DNA of 56,592 bases from Aeromonas taiwanensis (GCF_000820165.1 NZ_CDDD01000054.1:1-56592), one strand, 5' to 3'; shown: positions 47,303 through 56,347, counted from the first letter of the stretch. The notes: generated from the letters alone by a model not told the origin. Numbers and translations: made by a program.

Positions 47303-48019
47303 TCAGGGGGCGGTGCTCGGTGCCTGTGGCAAGGTCTCCTTGTCCGCTACTGGCATGGGGTGCTCGACCTGGACTGCGGCAGGACCGTGGAACACGGGAT
47401 CCTGGGCCACCTCCTTGACGCCGTTGATGCAGAACTGCATGCCCATGCACACCAACAGGAAGCCCATGATGCGGGTCATGGCGTCAATCCCGGTGGCGCC
47501 GAGGATCTTGCACACCGGATCCGCCAGTTTCAGCACGCCCCAGCTGAGCAGGCTCATCAGGGCGAAGGCGGTGACCATGCCGGAGTAGATGACGAAACGA
47601 TTGTAGTCTGCCGGCAACTCGGCGATCTGGGCGGCGCCGCTGATCACCAGGGCCATGGTGCCCGGCCCGCACATGCTGGGCATGGTGAGGGGGACGAAGG
47701 CGATGCTCTGGTTGATGTCATTCTCGGTGGCCTGACTCGGCGCCGGGAACAACATGCGAAAACCGATGAAGGTGATGATGAGGCCACCGGCGAGGCGCAG
47801 CCCGGGGATGGAGATCCCGAACAGATCCAGAATGGAGGATCCGATGAAGAAGCTGACGCACAGGGTGGCAAACAGATAGAGGGCGGCCAGATTGATCTGG
47901 CGGCGAATGTGCTCGCGGGACATCCCCTTGCTCAGGCCCAGCAACAGGGTGGCCGTGGTGGGGGGATTGACCATGGGCAGCAGGGCCAGCAAGGCGAGAA
48001 ATACGACCTGGAAGAACAT
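47303..48019 (-). CDS. marC: MarC/UPF0056 family membrane protein
   Basis: 238-aa polytopic protein with six hydrophobic segments. Family motifs are clear: LLPMVNPPTTATLLLGL, FGISIPGLRLAGGLIITFIGFRMLFP, FVPLTMPSMCGPGTMALVIS and RIMGFLLVCMGMQFCINGV, closest to E. coli MarC among the family. The transport substrate is unknown; the old link to multiple antibiotic resistance has not held up. The C-terminal tail of about 35 residues is longer than in E. coli MarC. Symbol given by family resemblance. Confidence 0.85.
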   Translation of the reverse strand: MFFQVVFLALLALLPMVNPPTTATLLLGLSKGMSREHIRRQINLAALYLFATLCVSFFIGSSILDLFGISIPGLRLAGGLIITFIGFRMLFPAPSQATENDINQSIAFVPLTMPSMCGPGTMALVISGAAQIAELPADYNRFVIYSGMVTAFALMSLLSWGVLKLADPVCKILGATGIDAMTRIMGFLLVCMGMQFCINGVKEVAQDPVFHGPAAVQVEHPMPVADKETLPQAPSTAP

Positions 48020-48185
48020 CTTGCACCTCGGGGGGGGTTGGCAAAAACAGGGGGGCGGATGACGGGTCCGACCCAGGGGGTGGCAACTCTACAGGAGCCC
48101 GGCTGAATATAGCCGGAACGAGCGGGCCCCGACAGTCGGGGCCCCTGTTCATCTCATGTCATCAGGCGTCGCCGGCACAGGCCGA

Positions 48186-49502
48186 TCAGGCTGCCTGGGG
48201 CGTGACCTGGCGTTGGCCGCGCTGACGCAGCCAGAGCCAGCAGCCGAGCACGAAGCCGAGGCCGGCCAGGCTGACCACGTAGTGGGAAGGGGCCAGCACG
48301 TCGCTCTTCATCCACAGGGTCACCAGCATGGGCGTCAGGCCGCCGAAGATGGCGTAGGCCACGTTGTAGGAGAACGAAAGCCCGGAGAAGCGCACCACTG
48401 CCGGGAAGGCGTTGACCATGACGTAGGGCACGGCGCCGACGATCCCCACCGCAAATCCCGCCAGCATGTAGAGGGGAACAAGCTGCTCCGTACCGGCCGC
48501 CAGACCGTGATAGAAGGCGTAGGCGGAGCCGGCCAGCAGCAGGGAGCCCAGGATGAAGGTCGGGCCGCTGCCGAGGCTGTCTATCAGGCGGCCGTAGACG
48601 ATGCAGCCCAGGGTGAGCGCGACGATGGCCAGGGAGTTGGCGGTCAGGGCATCCGCAGGGCTGATGCCGTGTACCTTCTGCAGGTAGGTGGGGGTCATCA
48701 GGATCACCACCACGATGCCGGCGGAGAGCAGCCAGGTCAGCAGCATGGAGACGACGACGCTGCCCTTGTGCTCGCGCAGCACCGTCTTGAGCGGCAGCTC
48801 CTCGGCCAGGGACTTGTTGGCCTGCATCTCGGCGAAGACCGGGGTCTCGTGCAGCCAGCGGCGCAGGTACATGGCGACGATGCCGAATACCCCGCCGAGA
48901 ACGAAGGCCAGGCGCCAGCCCCACTCGCTCACATCGCTCGGGCTCATGCTGCGGTTGATGGCAGTGGCGACCAGGGAGCCGAGCATGATGCCGGCGGTCA
49001 GTCCCGCCGTGAGGGTGCCGCAGGCGACGCCAACCCGCTTGGCGGGTACGTGCTCGGCCACGAAGACCCAGGCACCCGGCACTTCGCCGCCGATGGCAGC
49101 CCCTTGCAGGATCCGCAGCAGCAGCAGCAGCAGAGGCGCGGCGATGCCGAGGGCGGCATAGGTGGGCAGCAGGCCGATCAGCAGGGTTGGCAGCGCCATC
49201 ATGATGATGCTCAGGGTGAACATGCGCTTGCGGCCAATGAGATCGCCGAAGTGGGCCATGATGATGCCCCCCAGGGGGCGGGCCAGATAGCCGGCGGCGA
49301 AGATGCCGAAGGTCTGGAACTGGCGCAGCCACTCGGGAATGTCGGCCGGGAAGAAGAGTTCGCCGATGACAACGGCGAAGAAGACGAAGATGATGAAGTC
49401 GTAGAATTCGAGGGCGCCGCCGAGGGCAGCCAGGCTCAGGGTCTTGTAGTCCTGTCGATTGAGGGGGCGACCGTGGTCGTGAGGTGTGCTGACTGTACTC
49501 AT
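48186..49502 (-). CDS. MFS transporter, metabolite:H+ symporter (ProP/ShiA-like)
   Basis: 438 aa, 12 membrane segments. The major facilitator signature GDLIGRKRMF between segments 2 and 3, FYDFIIFVF in segment 1 and QGAAIGGEVPGAWVFVAEH in segment 4 place it in the metabolite:H+ symporter family, which includes ProP, ShiA, KgtP and citrate carriers. Substrate cannot be read from sequence. A GC-rich inverted repeat (about 48123-48145) lies past its stop without a T tract. Divergent from the Dph6-like gene. Confidence 0.87.
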   Translation of the reverse strand: MSTVSTPHDHGRPLNRQDYKTLSLAALGGALEFYDFIIFVFFAVVIGELFFPADIPEWLRQFQTFGIFAAGYLARPLGGIIMAHFGDLIGRKRMFTLSIIMMALPTLLIGLLPTYAALGIAAPLLLLLLRILQGAAIGGEVPGAWVFVAEHVPAKRVGVACGTLTAGLTAGIMLGSLVATAINRSMSPSDVSEWGWRLAFVLGGVFGIVAMYLRRWLHETPVFAEMQANKSLAEELPLKTVLREHKGSVVVSMLLTWLLSAGIVVVILMTPTYLQKVHGISPADALTANSLAIVALTLGCIVYGRLIDSLGSGPTFILGSLLLAGSAYAFYHGLAAGTEQLVPLYMLAGFAVGIVGAVPYVMVNAFPAVVRFSGLSFSYNVAYAIFGGLTPMLVTLWMKSDVLAPSHYVVSLAGLGFVLGCWLWLRQRGQRQVTPQAA

Positions 49503-49660
49503 ATCCTTATGTTTCCCATCGTTTTTTTAGTTATTCTCCCCCATGCTCTGCGGGGATACGCTCAACCACGAGGGTATGCTTTTGTATCCCGTAATGTAAA
49601 TCGCACAATTTGCAACACTGTCTTTCAGCTTCTTGCCGGGGCGGGACAGTCGGAGAAATC

Positions 49661-50338
49661 ATGACCAAGACCAAGGTGCTGCTCTCCTGGAGCAGCGGCA
49701 AAGACAGCGCCTGGGCCCTGCATCGCCTGCGCCAGGATCCGGCCATCGAAGTGGTCGGGCTCTTCACCACCCTCAACGAGGCCTTCGAGCGGGTTGCCAT
49801 GCACGGGGTGCGCAAACGTCTGCTGGAGATGCAGGCCGAGTGCGTGGGGCTGCCCCTGCACTGCATCGATCTGCCCTGGCCCTGCAGCAACGAGGAGTAC
49901 GGCCGCATCATGACGGGTTTCATTGCCGGGGTGCAGGCCAGGGACATCCACCACATGGCGTTCGGCGATCTCTTCCTCGAGGAGGTGCGGGCCTACCGGG
50001 AGAAGCAGCTGGCGGGTACCGGGATCACACCGCTGTTCCCGCTCTGGGGCAGCGACACCACGGATCTGGCGCGGGAGATGATGGCTGCCGGGCTCAAGGC
50101 GAGGATCTGCACCCTGGATCCGGGGAAGCTGGACATCGCCCTGGGGGGGCATGAATTCGATCCGGCGCTCCTCTCGGCCTTGCCCGCCGGGGTGGATCCT
50201 TGTGGCGAGAACGGCGAGTTTCACACCCTGGTGTACGACGGGCCCATGTTCCTCCGTCCCCTTGCGGTCAGAGTGGGGGAGACGGTGCTGCGGGACGGCT
50301 TTGTCTTCACCGACCTGCTGGCGGGCGGCCCCGTCTGA
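49661..50338 (+). CDS. Dph6-like ATP pyrophosphatase (diphthine-ammonia ligase family)
   Basis: 225-aa adenine nucleotide alpha hydrolase. The PP-loop SWSSGKDSAWAL at the N-terminus and PLWGSDTTDLAREM plus the C-terminal DPCGENGEFHTLVYDGP block match the Dph6/MJ0570 family. Bacteria do not make diphthamide, so the bacterial role is unknown; some members are linked to cobalamin-related amidation. The ATG at 49661 is preferred over the upstream in-frame start at 49610; cggag lies 6-10 nt before it. Confidence 0.85.
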   Translation: MTKTKVLLSWSSGKDSAWALHRLRQDPAIEVVGLFTTLNEAFERVAMHGVRKRLLEMQAECVGLPLHCIDLPWPCSNEEYGRIMTGFIAGVQARDIHHMAFGDLFLEEVRAYREKQLAGTGITPLFPLWGSDTTDLAREMMAAGLKARICTLDPGKLDIALGGHEFDPALLSALPAGVDPCGENGEFHTLVYDGPMFLRPLAVRVGETVLRDGFVFTDLLAGGPV

Positions 50339-50367
50339 GAGGCAGCCCCGGCCGGCGGTAAACAGAA

Positions 50368-50395
50368 GGGGCCGGCTCCCGAAAGAGCCGGCCCC
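50368..50395. terminator. GC-rich hairpin between convergent genes
   Basis: 11-bp perfect stem ggggccggctc/gagccggcccc (50368-50378 and 50385-50395) between the Dph6-like gene and the ypfJ-type gene. There is no proper T tract on either strand, so it is a strong structure but a doubtful intrinsic terminator. Confidence 0.55.
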
Positions 50396-50410
50396 TCGTG
50401 CTGATTGCGT

Positions 50411-51265
50411 TCAGCGGGCGGCGAAGGTGTCGCAGCTGGCGGGGCTGCCGCTGTCAAAGCCCTTCTTGAACCAGGCGAGGCGCTGGGCCGAGGTGCCGTG
50501 GGTGAAGCTGTCGGGCACGACCCGGCCCTGACCCTGCTGCTGCAGCCGGTCGTCACCTATGGCCTGGGCGGCGTTGAGGGCCTCCTCCAGATCGCCGCGC
50601 TCCAGCACCTGCTCCTGTTCCATGTAGTGACCCCAGACGCCGGCAAGACAGTCGGCCTGCAGCTCCAGCCTGACCGAGAGCCGGTTCTGGGCGACCTGGC
50701 TCAGCCCCTGCTGTTGCTGGCGCACCTTGGTGGAGATGCCGAGCAGGTGCTGCACATGGTGGCCCACCTCATGAGCGATCACGTAACCCTGGGCGAAGTC
50801 GCCGTCGGCACCCAGCTTGTCGCGCATGTCCTGATAGAAGGAGAGATCGATGTAGACGGTGCTATCCGCCGGGCAGTAGAAGGGCCCCATCACCGACTGG
50901 CCCTGGCCGCAGCCGGTGCGGGTCGCCCCGCGATAGAGCACCAGTCTGGGGGGCTGGTAGCGCTTGCCGTTCTGCTGGAACTGCTTGTCCCAGGCATCCT
51001 CGGTGGAGGCGAGCATCACCGAGGTAAAGCGGGCGAGAGGATCGCTTGATGCCTGTGACGGGTTCTGGCGCTGGGTCTGGCTCTGCGGGGCCGGATCGTC
51101 GAGCAGGGGGCTGAGGTCCACGCCGTAATAGCCCGCCACCATGACTACCAGCAGCAGGATGAGTCGCCCCTTGCCGCCGATGGGCAGGCCGCCACCCCCG
51201 CTGCCACCGCCCTCCTGGCGCCTGTCCTCCACATTGTTGCTCTCACGGCGATTTTGCCAGCGCAT
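50411..51265 (-). CDS. ypfJ: Putative neutral zinc metallopeptidase (YpfJ family)
   Basis: 284 aa. N-terminal [17 protein letters not shown] and a Gly-rich stretch precede a membrane segment (about residues 33-50). The zinc-binding [12 protein letters not shown] lies near residue 166, with [11 protein letters not shown] as the downstream Glu ligand region. The fold and order match the YpfJ/zinc-metallopeptidase family; substrate unknown. Active-site domain probably periplasmic. Confidence 0.9.
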   Translation of the reverse strand: MRWQNRRESNNVEDRRQEGGGSGGGGLPIGGKGRLILLLVVMVAGYYGVDLSPLLDDPAPQSQTQRQNPSQASSDPLARFTSVMLASTEDAWDKQFQQNGKRYQPPRLVLYRGATRTGCGQGQSVMGPFYCPADSTVYIDLSFYQDMRDKLGADGDFAQGYVIAHEVGHHVQHLLGISTKVRQQQQGLSQVAQNRLSVRLELQADCLAGVWGHYMEQEQVLERGDLEEALNAAQAIGDDRLQQQGQGRVVPDSFTHGTSAQRLAWFKKGFDSGSPASCDTFAAR

Positions 51266-51338
51266 GTCCCCATACTCCCGTCATTGGTGGTGGGAGTAAT
51301 GATAATGGCTGGTCACCCGCCTTGCCTAACGAGGGGCC

Positions 51339-51602
51339 TTACTCGGCCCAGGGCATCTCGGGCAAGCTGTCGAGAAACTCGCCGTAGCGGGTCAGGTTGA
51401 ACGGGCCCTGCTCGGCCTCCATGGCCATGAGCTCGGCGCCCAGGGCGCAGGCAATGTATTGCAGCGCTTCTTCCCGCGGGGTGCCCTTCATCACCAGGCG
51501 CATCAGGGTGGCCTTCACCTGCAGGGGGTGGCCGTCGGCGAGCTGGTTTTCCACCATCTCCAGCAGTGTCTCTTCGTCAAAAAATTCGGGGGTCCCGGTC
51601 AT
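51339..51602 (-). CDS. Hypothetical acidic protein, 87 aa
   Basis: Acidic, helical, soluble protein (MTGTPEFFDEETLLEMVENQ ... DSLPEMPWAE) with a good aggag ribosome-binding site on the minus strand. No domain recognised with confidence; the LMRLVMKGTPREEALQYIAC stretch looks like a helical repeat. It lies between the ypfJ-type gene and an acetyltransferase and is probably its own unit. Confidence 0.7.
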   Translation of the reverse strand: MTGTPEFFDEETLLEMVENQLADGHPLQVKATLMRLVMKGTPREEALQYIACALGAELMAMEAEQGPFNLTRYGEFLDSLPEMPWAE

Positions 51603-51754
51603 GGTGGCTCTCCTGCCTGTTGCATGGGGTTGTCATGGGGTGGGCAGTATAGCGGGGACGCCTGCCGTCGGGGCAGAAATGTCTGCCCGGATCTTGCCAA
51701 GGACCGGCGGCGGGCGCAGTCTTGGGGCCTGTTTTTTTGAATGGAGCCCTTGCC

Positions 51755-52276
51755 ATGATCCTCTCCGAGCGCCTGATGCTGCGCGAACTGACCCCTGCCG
51801 ACGCCCCCTTCATTCTCGAGCTGCTCAACGACGGCGACTTCCACCGCTACATCGGCGATCGGGGTCTGCGCACGCAGGGGGATGCGGAAGAGTACATTCA
51901 GCAGGGACCTATGGTGAGCTATGCCCGTCACGGCCACGGCCTCTACCTGGTGGTGCGGCGGGAAGATGGCGCCAGCCTCGGTATCTGCGGCCTGATCCGG
52001 CGCGATACCCTGCCCTGTGAAGACATCGGCTACGCCTTCCTGCCGGCCTGGCGCGGACAGGGCTACGCCATTGAGGCGGCGCGGGCTGCGCTGCAGGATG
52101 GTCGTGAGAGGCTGGGGGTAAACCGGGTCGTTGCCATCGTCACTCCGGGCAATGAACGCTCGGTCCGGCTACTGGCCAAACTGGGGCTGAGTCAGTGCAA
52201 GCGGGTCAGACTGGGTGACAGCGAAGAGGAGTGCCTGCTGCTGGAGGTGCCTGAACCGGCTGCCTGCCAGGTCTAG
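51755..52276 (+). CDS. GNAT-family N-acetyltransferase (RimJ/RimL-like)
   Basis: 173 aa. MILSERLMLRELTPADAPFILELLND is the standard start of RimJ-type acetyltransferases; acetyl-CoA binding is expected at LPAWRGQGYAIEAARAAL (R/QxxGxA motif), and NRVVAIVTPGNERSVRLLAKLG is typical of motif B. Acceptor substrate unknown. The ATG at 51755 follows gga(g) 8 nt upstream. Last gene before the AT-rich accessory stretch. Confidence 0.88.
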   Translation: MILSERLMLRELTPADAPFILELLNDGDFHRYIGDRGLRTQGDAEEYIQQGPMVSYARHGHGLYLVVRREDGASLGICGLIRRDTLPCEDIGYAFLPAWRGQGYAIEAARAALQDGRERLGVNRVVAIVTPGNERSVRLLAKLGLSQCKRVRLGDSEEECLLLEVPEPAACQV

Positions 52277-52508
52277 GACTGTCCGGGACTAAGAGTACAA
52301 GGGGCCGCCGTGAGATGCGGCCTGCCTGCATCACGCAGGATCAGTTGAGCTCTTCGATGGAGAACTCAGCAGCATTGTTTATGCATTTGATTTATATGAA
52401 TATTATTTTTATTTTTTGTCATGGTAACCTTTTAGCCCCCACGCAAACCCCCGCAAGTAAAAACTCAAGCTAGTTACAGGCGCGGTAGATCATGGCCAGC
52501 TGGCTCAG
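52277..52508. other. AT-rich junction to the accessory stretch
   Basis: Non-coding. From about 52370 to 52430 the sequence is strikingly A+T-rich (runs of att/ttt), unlike the GC-rich genes before it. It marks the start of the compositionally different region. No tRNA or attachment-site repeat was found. Confidence 0.6.
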
Positions 52509-52745
52509 CTAATCGGTCAGATATTCGCGCTGAATGTTGTGAGCATTTGCCAGCAGTGCGAGTTGCTGGTAGGGGCGCTGGTAGTCCGGTTGCTCCATGG
52601 TCACCAGCTCATTCACCGAAATACCCACCCGCTCAGCCAAATCAGTCTGACTCAGGCCCCGGTAGTTGCGCCAGGCTGCCAGCAGCGAGCATCCTTGCTC
52701 GATTTGCAGCCTTGCAACCTCGTTGGGAAAGTGGATTTTTGTCAT
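52509..52745 (-). CDS. XRE-family helix-turn-helix protein (orphan antitoxin-like)
   Basis: 78-aa single-domain regulator with a helix-turn-helix at about residues 28-55 (RGLSQTDLAERVGISVNELVTME). Size and layout fit HigA-type antitoxins or small phage-type repressors. No clear ribosome-binding site is seen, and the ATG follows only 3 bp after the end of a decayed frame, suggesting it was the second gene of a two-gene unit whose first member is now broken. Confidence 0.72.
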   Translation of the reverse strand: MTKIHFPNEVARLQIEQGCSLLAAWRNYRGLSQTDLAERVGISVNELVTMEQPDYQRPYQQLALLANAHNIQREYLTD

Positions 52746-52748
52746 TGT

Positions 52749-53045
52749 TCATGGTTGTTTCTTCTTTGATGGGGGCTCTGATAACACGTTGGTGGACTGC
52801 TCCTCCCATGGGCCGTATCAGGTATCGTTTAGCTGGGCGAGCTGGTGGGAGAGCACCCAGAGCTGAGCTGCTAACCAGTTGGCCGCCTGTTCTTGAACGG
52901 CATCGGTCAGGGTGCCGCGCTCGAACTAGCCGCTTATTTCGAGACTAGAGGGAATCACCACTGTAAAAGTTTCTGTTGTGATTCGACAAAATCGATCGAG
53001 TGCCTCTTCAAAGTCGGTTTGTTGCAGGTTAAAGGTGATCTCAAG
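52749..53045 (-). pseudogene. Decayed reading frame upstream of the XRE gene
   Basis: One minus-strand frame from 53045 to a TGA at 52749-52751 reads plausible protein, interrupted by a TAG at 52926-52928 and a TGA at 52818-52820. Legible pieces include LQQTDFEEALDRFCRITTET, FERGTLTDAVQEQAANWLAA and SEPPSKKKQP. No start codon or family was recognised. It shares its frame and direction with the XRE gene just downstream. It could also be chance open frame; codon-like content argues mildly against that. Confidence 0.4.
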
Positions 53046-53190
53046 CTAAAAGCCACACAATATCGTTATCGATTAAGCCATATCGGATTCTGGAAACACG
53101 CTAATTGAGTGAACATGTAAATCGTGAGGCTGTAGTTTTCAGGAAAGGACCAGTTTTATTAGGTCTGAGTTACGGGAGTTTGCTGGGATA
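53046..53190. other. Leader region of the ATPase-HNH cassette
   Basis: AT-richer non-coding sequence that should hold the promoter of the two-gene cassette. A gggag element at 53173-53177 and ctggg nearer the ATG are possible ribosome-binding sites. No obvious operator palindrome was found. Confidence 0.45.
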
Positions 53191-55527
53191 ATGGAAAACA
53201 TAGACGAACGCGATATCGATGCCGCTCGCTTTGAGAAGCAGATTTTAGATATCTGGAAAGAAGGGCCTAATCAGATGCCTGAGGGGGGTCTCAAGCTTGC
53301 CATATTTCTGCTATTCACTGAGCAGAACTCAAAACACATGTACTTTCCTTGGTCATGGGCCGATACAGAGACGATTCATGGCTTGATGGATGCCAAGCGC
53401 CGTGCCAACGACTGGTTAGGACTCAAGGTCTCTGATGTAACAGAGCTTGAATGGACACGTCAGTCACAATATGTGCTGGATAAGCTACGTTATCTTGTCA
53501 GCCATAGCGGTAACTCTACGGCAAACTTGCATCGATTAGATTTTCTTGTCAAAAGCTTGGGCGCTAAGGAATCTTCAAACAAGTGGGCTCGGAAAGTCGA
53601 AAGCTTCGTCGCCGATTTTGCACATGGCTGGTCAGTTAGTGGTCGGGCAGTCTTTGACCTGAACACGCTGACAACCGGTGAGCTAGGGGTTCGGCTAAAA
53701 GACGTTGATGCTGTTGGCGATTACATATTACCGGCTGAGCTGCAGCCCTATCTTTTCGAGGTCTGTCTTCGCCTTCATGCTCATGGTGTGCGATTTCAAG
53801 TTGAAAAACAGGGGGCAGACAATGCTTGGAACGGCGTAGGAGCAGCCTACAAATTTGCTTGGCCGACTCGCTCTCGCTCTAAGTTGGCGGATGAGGCTCT
53901 CCCCTTAGAGCTCAGAGGTCTTGAGTTTGCTCAATGGTTCCTTGGCCACAGATATAGTCAACGTATCACGATCGTAGTCCTTCCCTCCGCTGATTTACGA
54001 GCTAAAGATCGGTTGGCCGAGATTCGGCGTGACCTGCTACAGCGTAGGTGTGTTCTGGGTGTAGTAGGGATTCCTGCTCGAGTGTCCGGTCCTAAAGATC
54101 TTTCAATGCTGATAATGGCGAAGGAGTGGCCTAGTACTATTAAATCGGTTCTGCTGATGAATGGTCGCGCGGTAGACGGATTACGAGACGAACCTCTGGA
54201 TCGCTTGGCGAGATTTCTTTGTGCCCCATTCATGGACGTAATGAAGGGCGATACATTGAGTCGGCTGCCTTATGAGGCTCATCTGGGTGATGCGCTATTA
54301 AATCGGGCTCGGAAGATGTACGGGGCGAAGTTACCCGAGGTGCCTGGGTTTTTTCGCTATGTGCAGTTAGAAGAAATTCTGGACAACCAGAACGCGGTGC
54401 TCGATCCATCTCAGTGGATTTCCGAGCGTGATCCTATGGTCGCGAGCGACCTGTTGGATGGTTCCCCTGTTTACAAGCTGTTGGAGGAACGAGAGCGACC
54501 CTGCTGCGTTTACGTCATCGGAAACAACGGGGCGGGAAAAAGCATGCTCTTACGTCAGCTTGCTAAGGCATATGTGACGTCTGGGCGGCCTGTGCGTGCT
54601 ATCGCTTCTGCAACCAGTGACAGATTCGAGGCCAAAATGGGGGCAACAGCCGACTACGTTTACCTAGGATCGCGCACTAGTAATATGTCCACACAGCCGC
54701 GAAGGCTTGGACGTAAGTTAGCCGAGTTGATGGTTGCTATCCATGCCGACCGCGACAAGATCGCAGCGGTCAGCAGAGTTCTCGAACAACTGTCTTTTGC
54801 GGGTCAACATTATCTATTGCCGGAGTCCGCTACCTCCGATGTCCTGGAGTCTGTGCGTGAACTTGGTGTCGATGAGGCTCCAAGTAACATGAATGGGTGG
54901 AAGCTCGGCTTTCGAAAAAACCATGAGAATTCGATAGTTCCCTTTGATCATCTTAGTACCGGCGAACAGCAGCTACTGCTTCTGACGGCAAGGCTTGTTG
55001 AATACGCCCGGCCCGGTGTTGTCTTCCTGATCGATGAGCCCGAAACTAGCTTGCATGTCGCTTGGCAGCGAGCACTGCCATCGGTTTTTCAGACTATCAG
55101 CCGAGACTTCAATTGCCAGATGGTTATCGCTACGCACTCACCGATTCTAATTTCTACCTCGCGTGGGGACGACACATACCGATTTATGGCTGATGGTGGT
55201 GTGCTAGAAGTAATTGGGGAGCAAGCTGCAAGTAGTGTCGAACGAGTGCTTTTTCAGGGGTTCGATACCTACACAGGCAACAACCGAGAGGTTCACGAAC
55301 GCTGTGCTGAGTTGGTTTCGCGGGCTATCGAGTTTGCCAACACGGAGCAAACTGAAATGTTGCAGAGCGTCTTTGATGAATTGCAACAGATGGAGGAGAA
55401 GGTTACTAGAGCTGTCCCTGCGCTTGGCTCCGAGGTACCTGCGCGGCACCTTGATCTCATTCGAAGAGCTACTCTCGCGATAGAGGAACTGACTAGCTCC
55501 GATAAGTCTGAGGAGGCCAGATCGTGA
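53191..55527 (+). CDS. Large ABC/RecF-type ATPase with methyltransferase-like N-terminal region (Septu PtuA-like)
   Basis: 778 aa. C-terminal half: Walker A GNNGAGKS at residues 444-451, signature-like LSTGEQQLLLL, Walker B VFLIDEPETSLH (Asp615-Glu616) and switch His in VIATHSPIL, as in OLD/PtuA-type ATPases. The N-terminal 430 residues are not in simple PtuA proteins. Within them, about residues 225-325 (QRITIVVLPSADL ... EIRRDLLQRRCVLGVVGIPA ... KSVLLMNGR) resemble the last strands of HsdM-type N6-adenine methyltransferases, but FAWP stands where NPPF is expected, so it should not methylate. Base composition and codon use differ from the neighbours, suggesting transfer. The stop overlaps the HNH gene (GTGA). 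Defence role is inference. Confidence 0.85.
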   Translation: MENIDERDIDAARFEKQILDIWKEGPNQMPEGGLKLAIFLLFTEQNSKHMYFPWSWADTETIHGLMDAKRRANDWLGLKVSDVTELEWTRQSQYVLDKLRYLVSHSGNSTANLHRLDFLVKSLGAKESSNKWARKVESFVADFAHGWSVSGRAVFDLNTLTTGELGVRLKDVDAVGDYILPAELQPYLFEVCLRLHAHGVRFQVEKQGADNAWNGVGAAYKFAWPTRSRSKLADEALPLELRGLEFAQWFLGHRYSQRITIVVLPSADLRAKDRLAEIRRDLLQRRCVLGVVGIPARVSGPKDLSMLIMAKEWPSTIKSVLLMNGRAVDGLRDEPLDRLARFLCAPFMDVMKGDTLSRLPYEAHLGDALLNRARKMYGAKLPEVPGFFRYVQLEEILDNQNAVLDPSQWISERDPMVASDLLDGSPVYKLLEERERPCCVYVIGNNGAGKSMLLRQLAKAYVTSGRPVRAIASATSDRFEAKMGATADYVYLGSRTSNMSTQPRRLGRKLAELMVAIHADRDKIAAVSRVLEQLSFAGQHYLLPESATSDVLESVRELGVDEAPSNMNGWKLGFRKNHENSIVPFDHLSTGEQQLLLLTARLVEYARPGVVFLIDEPETSLHVAWQRALPSVFQTISRDFNCQMVIATHSPILISTSRGDDTYRFMADGGVLEVIGEQAASSVERVLFQGFDTYTGNNREVHERCAELVSRAIEFANTEQTEMLQSVFDELQQMEEKVTRAVPALGSEVPARHLDLIRRATLAIEELTSSDKSEEARS

Positions 55528-56249
55528 ATCAACTAGTGACCGCAGAGAAAGATTTCGGGAAGAACGTATTGACCTCGGTCGAGGCTAGAGCTTTCTATCG
55601 TGAATGGCGAAAACTTGCATCAAGCAGAGCCAACCCCTGGTCTGCCATACGTGCTGCTACATTTACGGTGGAGGGCCAAAAAGATGGTTCAGGTATGAAG
55701 ATCATATCAGCACTTCGATCCCACCTTGCTGCTCTGCAAGCTGAACGCTGTTGTTACTGTCGACGTCGCCTTGTTGGGATTGCTTATGCGCGGCCCATTG
55801 AGCATATCCTGCCCAAGAACACCTACGGGCAGTACACCTTTACATACCGTAATCTTGCAGTAGCATGCTTCGACTGTAATCTTGTCAAGAGCAAAGCCAA
55901 TTGGTCAACTTGGCCACAAAATCGTAGGCGGTACATCAATGAAAAGAGCTGCAACGGTTTTTTTCATGCTCGCCTCCATGATTATGACTCCCATGTCAGA
56001 TATTTTCATTTGGAGACGAATGGTGCATCAATCAGCGTCTACGTTGGCTTGACTCCCCAGGGACGGCATCTTTGTGTTGAGCTACTGAGCAAATCCTCGG
56101 AGAGAACCCTCGCGGAAAGTGCCAACCCAAGGTTTTCTGCCGCAATGGACAAACTTCGTGGCCAAGTTCAGCAGATGGCAGCGACAACTGACGACACCAA
56201 GTTGTTGGACTTCATGGAAGCGTTGGAACTTGCTGTTGACCCGCTGTAA
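55524..56249 (+). CDS. HNH endonuclease, partner of the ATPase (Septu PtuB-like)
   Basis: 241 aa. HNH core with Cys76-x2-Cys79, Glu93-His94 in RPIEHILPK, Asn110 and Cys115-x2-Cys118-Asn119: a zinc-stabilised HNH nuclease of the type found next to PtuA ATPases and in some retron systems. GTG start overlaps the ATPase stop by 4 bp, so both are made together. The C-terminal 110 residues (HARLHDYDSHVRYFHLETNG ...) are an extension of unknown role. Nuclease assignment is firm; DNA or RNA target unknown. Confidence 0.88.
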   Translation: MNQLVTAEKDFGKNVLTSVEARAFYREWRKLASSRANPWSAIRAATFTVEGQKDGSGMKIISALRSHLAALQAERCCYCRRRLVGIAYARPIEHILPKNTYGQYTFTYRNLAVACFDCNLVKSKANWSTWPQNRRRYINEKSCNGFFHARLHDYDSHVRYFHLETNGASISVYVGLTPQGRHLCVELLSKSSERTLAESANPRFSAAMDKLRGQVQQMAATTDDTKLLDFMEALELAVDPL

Positions 56250-56347
56250 TGGAGTAACAGTCTAGTCGGGGCGCCATTAAGGCAACTTATTTTGGAGCAT
56301 AGTTTCAGGGAAAGTAGGGGCGATTCAATCCATGGGGGCGCAGGCTT
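56250..56347. other. Spacer between HNH gene and IS end
   Basis: 98 bp without gene or clear terminator hairpin. The insertion sequence appears to end here, so the downstream part of the original island may have been displaced or lost. Confidence 0.5.
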
